Positions 60,801-64,000 of a DNA stretch of 64,000 nt are shown here, in pieces. Position 1 is the first letter of the stretch; every line of letters begins with the position of its first letter. The stretch spans positions 7,810,278 to 7,874,277 of the forward strand of contig NC_134030.1 of the NCBI RefSeq assembly GCF_964204645.1. Reading direction: 5' to 3'. Origin of the DNA: Tubulanus polymorphus (lineage: Eukaryota > Nemertea > Palaeonemertea > Tubulaniformes > Tubulanidae). The position numbers were made by a program, and so were the translations under genes. The notes below the pieces were generated by a model that made no database searches, had not been told where the DNA came from, and was given only the letters and a program-made list of their open reading frames with translations.

Positions 60801-63800
60801 TGCGACGCTACGACTGTCACAACCGACCTACGCGCTCTTGCTTTGGCAGAAACTAGTCGCACACTGTCGCTGACAATCGTATCGCAACCGACCTGCACCG
60901 AAACTTGCGATGCAACCCGAGGATCGCATCGCGTCGCAAGGCCGACCTACGTCCGGCTTTAAGTTACTGCGGAGCCCCATAAATATCTTTTTTTGTTCAA
61001 AAGTCCTTTCGCTTGAAAATTCTTTCGTCGGAACAAAATTCATTTCGTTCGAACCAATAATATTCTGTTCGATTGAACCAATTTGAAAAAATCGTTTGAA
61101 CAAAGTTGAAGAAACTTTTTTTCGTCCGAAAGGTTTTTCGTGGGAACAATCGTTCGATCGAGCAGAATCGTTTTAATTTGAACAGAACATTAAGTTTTTC
61201 GTTTGAACAAGTATATTGTAAAAAGTTTTTTTCTCCGAACCAAAAGTATTAAGCATTTCGTTCAATCAAACAGAATTGTTTTCATTCAAACATTCGTTCG
61301 AAAAAAATTGTTTTCGCTCAACCAAATTTTTTTGCCGGGACAAAAAGTTTTTCATTTCAACAATAACATAGCTTTTTATTCGAACACATTATTTGTCAGA
61401 ATGAAGAATGTTTTGGTTCAAACAAAAAGCGTATTGTTCAATCAAACAGAATTGTTTTCATTCGAACACGATTTTCTTGTCGGAACATTACATTTTTTGG
61501 TCAAACAGCGTGTTAAGGTCGTTTTGGAAATTTACTCAGTCTGGTATATTTTGGATTACTGTGTATGTCATTTGTCAGGACATTAAACAGAAGACGACTT
61601 AGGATACTACCTTGCGTGACTCCACTAGTTAGACCGACTTATTCCAAGATGAGGCGTTCCGTTGATTTCGGCCACAAGTTTTCGTTCAGAGATAACTTCT
61701 GAGCCATTTGAGCGACCTATCATTGATACTGTTTCCTAATAGCCTGTTTAGTAATGGCTGATGTTTAGTAATGGCAAATGCTTTGTCGAAATCGACCGTT
61801 GAACAGGATTCTAAGACTGTGCAGAATACCCAATATCGCTGCTTTGCAGCTATATTTTGTATTGTATCTATAGTAGGGTTATGTAGATTGAGACGTGTAA
61901 CTATTCTGTGAGAAATTCCGGCCTTAACCTTCACAACGCATTAGAAATTAAATTCTGCGCTAAGTGCTTTTGATTTTTCCACTCAGATATAAATGAATGT
62001 CTCGTCAATCTGGGTTCGTGTGAAGAACAGTGCACGAATACGGTGGGAAGTTATATTTGTAGTTGTTCCGGAAATAAGATACTCGATTCAAACGGCAGAA
62101 CCTGTTCAGGTTAGAAAGATTCAATCTATTCTGATTGACCATTCATCCTTTATTGATGGCGTCTTGACGTAGCAATAAACATGACATTCATTACAGATGA
62201 AGATGCTTGCGATGGAGTCACTGTGTGCCAGCATAGGTGTATTTCCGAACATGGAAAATGGCGCTGCGATTGCAATAAAGGTTACCAACTCAATAGTGCT
62301 GACCAAAAATCATGTTCCGGTAAGACATTTCCGATAGCCCATGAATAGATATTAATACGAATCTTCAGAAATTCGTTGAAAATTCTTTTTGTTTTGAAGA
62401 CATAAATGAATGCGCGACCAACAATGGGAACTGCAGTGAACTTTGTATAAACGAACCTGGCAGCTTTACATGTGACTGTAACATAGCTGGACATGTACTT
62501 AATTCCGATAAACGAACATGCAAAGGCAAGACATTCCTTAAAGACACATTCAATTCTCATCGATTTGCTTTAGAGGTTTCTAAGGGCTTATTCGTTTACT
62601 TGTGCAATGTATTTGTATCGTTCCCTCTAGCTCACATTCCATGAATCTAAAATATCTATATTGCAATATTTTTAAATGTTTCAGATCCTTGTGATCCAAA
62701 TCCCTGTCTTCATAAAGGCGTATGCACCATTGCTGCAGGTACATTTGATTGTAGCTGCTCGACTGGTTTCACTGGTAATACATGTCACCGAGGCTTGGTG
62801 ACTGTAGATATGCCTGATGTTGTAAACAGTGATACTCCAAGTCAAATAATCGTCTACGCTAAGCCGAAAAATGAATTAATCATTAGACCTGTTGGAAAGA
62901 ATCTGATTTTCTCGCCAATTGAGGTCGTTATTAAATATCCCAAAACCTCGGCCATATTCAATGTCATATCAAAGGCGCAAGGGAGGCATCGGGTGGATTT
63001 TATTCTATCCGGAATAGACTCGCCGATATTTGGACTAGCTCCTGGGTTAGGAGAGCTGGTCCTTCTTGCAGGTGATGTTTTCACTCGCTTACAACTACCG
63101 AGAAAAACTCTACCCAAGGGGTGCTTTAAGATCGACATAGCAAAGTGTCCAGATGGCACGAATAAACTGACATTTTCCCTGTCCTCAAGTTCACCGTGGT
63201 ATCGTCTGAAATCGAATTCCAACGTATTGTTTACATTCGGGATCGTGTTTGCCGAAAGTGGAAAGTTAGCGATACCGGTATCATTAATCGGTCTACTGGT
63301 AGACGAATCGGACAACGGATTCAAGATGGCATTTGTGAGCTCCAACCTGAAAGCAGATGATGGCCAGAAAGTATTAGGAGATAGGGAGAACTGCTTAGAG
63401 ATTCCGCTATCTTCGAAGGATATTCGCGAGCTCATGTACAGCAACGCGTTTGCTCGACAGTATTTGCTGTCGCTGTACGAACAGCTGCCAGCTTGGATAC
63501 GTCTGACAGAGAAAGAAATGCCTCTTTTGACGTTCGCTGACATGAAAGCAGACCTCATGCTCGGCAAAGACACACAGAAGCTGTTATCTTGTCAAGGAGC
63601 CCCAATCCACGATGATCGCTACTACAGCATTTTCCAATTCCAATCTGGTGCTTCGATGTCCATTCTGAACAAAACAGTGAACCTGTTTTCACCACTAAAA
63701 GGCAAGAAATTTTGTCTTATCGTCGACATATGCAAAGATGCCGCCCGCACCGTGGTACTAATGCTTCCACCAGGATCGCGTGATATCTTAGACGGCCTTG

Positions 63801-63924
63801 ATATAACTAACGGATTGAAAATCAAGGTCAAAGGAATTGGCATCAGTCTTACAAGAGACCTAGCGGTGCGACTTCAATCTAAGAGTGTTCGAGTTTGGAC
63901 CGGTAATGAAATTATTCCTTATCC
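45816..63924 (+). CDS. EMI/EGF receptor, copy C (3' part beyond window)
   Basis: Exons: 45816-45886, 49545-49655, 49768-49841, 50184-50276, 51327-51449, 51664-51762, 52145-52267, 52434-52556, 52717-52839, 56973-57095, 57223-57348, 57652-57774, 57859-57981, 58073-58195, 58951-59073, 59147-59266, 61987-62109, 62197-62319, 62400-62525, 62685-63924. The order matches copy A exon for exon: signal peptide, EMI, 16 single-exon EGF modules, then the EGF plus unrecognised region. No stop or frameshift was seen. The EMI exon is 12 nt longer ([15 protein letters not shown]). The donor after 62525 is GC (GCAAGA) instead of GT. The last exon ends in phase 2 before GTAAGT; by analogy the remaining exons (helical region, Ig, TM) lie past 64000. 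It is likely functional if the unseen part is intact. Confidence 0.8.
46851..47147. mobile_element. MITE, AGCCGCGATCACACG family, copy 1
   Basis: Inverted ends AGCCGCGATC and GATCGCGGCT bound 297 bases rich in TTTGGCCCGGGCCAAA-like palindromes. Gene B shows the empty site at 23595-23612 (CAAAGATATTGGTGACAA), so insertion happened after B and C separated, or was lost in B. A second copy is at 49851-50107. An ORF across it is a repeat artefact. Confidence 0.75.
47415..47799. mobile_element. MITE, GGGCGAACTTCGGTTTTCG family, copy 1
   Basis: The left end TGGGCCAAATTCGGTTTTCG is mirrored by the right end (CGATAACCGAAGTTCGCCCA). Inside are many GTCGACTA and GTTCCGACTAA motifs in both directions. 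Gene B shows the empty site near 23880 (CCTATATTATGGGTGCAG). A shorter, diverged copy is at 50485-50654. Confidence 0.65.
48030..48760. repeat. Low-complexity CGTTTTGGC / TTTTTGCTC region
   Basis: Irregular repetition of TTCGTTTTGGC, CCAAAACGAA and TTTTTGC motifs on both strands, without clear unit length. Related TTCGTTTTTGC motifs occur in intron 1 of gene B (22780-23050). No genes. Confidence 0.45.
49098..49174 (-). ncRNA. tRNA-like SINE head (not a functional tRNA)
   Basis: On the minus strand the sequence starts GCGGCCTCGGTAGCTCAGGT and holds a B-box-like GGTTCGAGTCC about 50 bases later. The first and last seven bases pair at six of seven positions (GCGGCCT and CGGCTGC). The D and T stems are poor, so this looks like the pol III head of a tRNA-derived SINE in an intron of gene C and not a true tRNA gene. 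Confidence 0.45.
49851..50107. mobile_element. MITE, AGCCGCGATCACACG family, copy 2
   Basis: Ends AGCTGCGATCACACG and CCGTGTGATCGCGACT are inverted repeats, and the interior repeats the GGCCCGGGCC-type blocks of the copy at 46851-47147 with some divergence. It lies in the short intron after the second EMI exon of gene C, just ten bases beyond the donor; A and B lack it. Confidence 0.7.
50277..51326 (+). other. Intron 4 of gene C
   Basis: A 1050-base intron. 50485-50654 is a shortened copy of the GGGCGAACTTC MITE family. 50890-51320 aligns with the matching introns of gene B. Nothing else is recognised. Confidence 0.45.
52852..53019. mobile_element. Diverged foldback element
   Basis: The right end GTGTCACCTCCGGGGCTCCG resembles the right terminus of the adjacent 53176-53560 element, and the left end (CGGTGCACCGGTGGTGTCCTG) is its imperfect inverse. 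The interior holds CACGAAAAACATTT repeats. It is an older relative of its neighbour. Confidence 0.4.
53045..56840. repeat. Inverted repeat pair spanning 3.8 kb
   Basis: The block at 53045-53165 (AAAATATTTCCAGAGAAAAA, then CCATCGAAAAATATTCGTGA) recurs inverted at 56735-56840 (TCACGAAATATATATTTTTC, GGAAAATTAC). Both lie inside the expanded intron. They could be ends of one large element or two copies of one repeat in opposite directions. Confidence 0.5.
53176..53560. mobile_element. MITE with perfect TIRs, TA target site and 20-bp palindromic satellite
   Basis: Perfect inverted ends (CGGAAGCCCCTAGGTGACAT on the left) are each flanked by TA, as in Tc1/mariner-type insertions. The interior, about 53230-53520, is a tandem array of a self-complementary 20-bp unit (AAGTCGAAATTCGACTTATT) with minor variants. 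The whole element can fold into one long hairpin. No coding sequence. Confidence 0.8.
58196..58950 (+). other. Intron 14 of gene C
   Basis: A 755-base intron, longer than its gene A match (199 bases). No repeats with clear ends and no coding sequence are recognised. Confidence 0.4.
60634..60958. mobile_element. PIF/Harbinger-like MITE with TTA target duplication
   Basis: Inverted ends of about 27 bases: left AGCCGGGCATAGGTCGGCCT, right AGGCCGACCTACGTCCGGCT. Both are flanked by TTA (60631-60633 and 60959-60961). A three-base TWA duplication is the hallmark of PIF/Harbinger. The interior repeats TGCGAC/GTCGCA in both orientations and has no genuine coding sequence. Confidence 0.75.
60985..61510. 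repeat. Degenerate TTCGTTCGAACAAA repeat
   Basis: About 525 bases in which TTTCGTTCGAAC, TTTTTCGTTTGAAC and their inverses recur every 20-40 bases. The frames that cross it (for example 61203-61586) are repeat artefacts. Confidence 0.55.
61560..61934 (-). mobile_element. LINE reverse-transcriptase fragment
   Basis: The minus strand reads [20 protein letters not shown] and [10 protein letters not shown], then, after a gap and frame break, [10 protein letters not shown]. These are the consecutive RT blocks D-x-x-K-A-F-D and G-V-P-Q-G-S of non-LTR retrotransposons. The copy has frame breaks and lacks the rest of the element. Confidence 0.7.
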
Positions 63925-64000
63925 GTAAGTTCCTTATCATTTTCCTTATCCGTGATTAATGTGATCAGTCTCATTAATAATAATTTCAATACAATCATAA

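Larger units (their letters stand above)
59267..61986 (+). other. Expanded intron 16 of gene C
   Basis: A 2.7 kb intron against 142 bases in gene A. It starts with a hairpin (AGGGTTTTCTGTTACATCAC, AGAAAACCCT at 59287-59315), then AT-rich DNA, a Harbinger-like MITE (60634-60958), a TTCGTTCGAACAAA repeat (60985-61510) and a LINE RT scrap (61560-61934). 59320-60630 shows nothing I can identify. Confidence 0.5.

Noticed and set aside
60653-60962. 67- and 95-codon plus-strand frames
   Set aside because: They lie inside the Harbinger-like MITE and result from its TGCGAC repeats.

Overview
The window is nuclear DNA of an invertebrate animal. Genes are split into many short exons with GT-AG introns, the DNA is AT-rich, and introns are full of MITE-like repeats and broken retroelements. 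A partner-of-bursicon neurohormone gene and EMI/EGF receptor genes place it in the Bilateria. A lophotrochozoan (mollusc, annelid or relative) seems most likely, but I cannot name the species. No bacterial-type operons, rRNA genes or CRISPR arrays were seen.

The main content is a head-to-tail array of three paralogous giant receptor genes on the + strand. Copy A (5054-18376, 27 coding exons) looks intact. Its spliced exons sum to 7866 nt, a 2621-residue type I membrane protein: signal peptide, EMI domain, 17 EGF-like modules (14 of the calcium-binding type), a roughly 500-residue region I do not recognise, a coiled-coil and Cys-rich region with a K/V/A-rich helical repeat and a furin-like site, two Ig domains, a GCC2/GCC3 (SCUBE/SVEP1-like) Cys module, one TM helix and a short tail with NPTY. 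Copy B (22405-34575) keeps the start and the membrane end, has internally duplicated EGF exon cassettes, and has lost everything between the EGF array and the membrane end. Its surviving exons still join in frame (1971 nt, 656 aa). Copy C (45816-63924) is intact as far as the window goes and is cut by the right edge.

Convergent to copy A on the - strand is a two-exon partner-of-bursicon gene (18786-19321, 133 aa). It was duplicated with the unit. The copy next to gene B is a pseudogene (35070-35480) with lost signal peptide, lost cysteine, a premature stop and a damaged polyA signal.

Layout: 1-4480 repeats and a LINE scrap; 4.5-21.9 kb unit A (receptor A and pburs); 21.9-44.9 kb unit B (receptor B, pburs pseudogene, then a 6.5 kb nested retroelement insertion at 36.6-43.1 kb with an empty site in unit A); 44.9 kb to end, unit C. 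Because the paralogous units align, many insertions (MITEs, LINE tails) can be dated relative to the duplications by their empty sites. EMI at one end and NPxY at the other resemble the CED-1/Draper/MEGF10 engulfment receptors, while the EGF type resembles fibrillin/SCUBE, so an adhesion or engulfment role is plausible but inferred.

All exon borders were read by eye from splice sites, phase and paralogue comparison; no transcript data were available.
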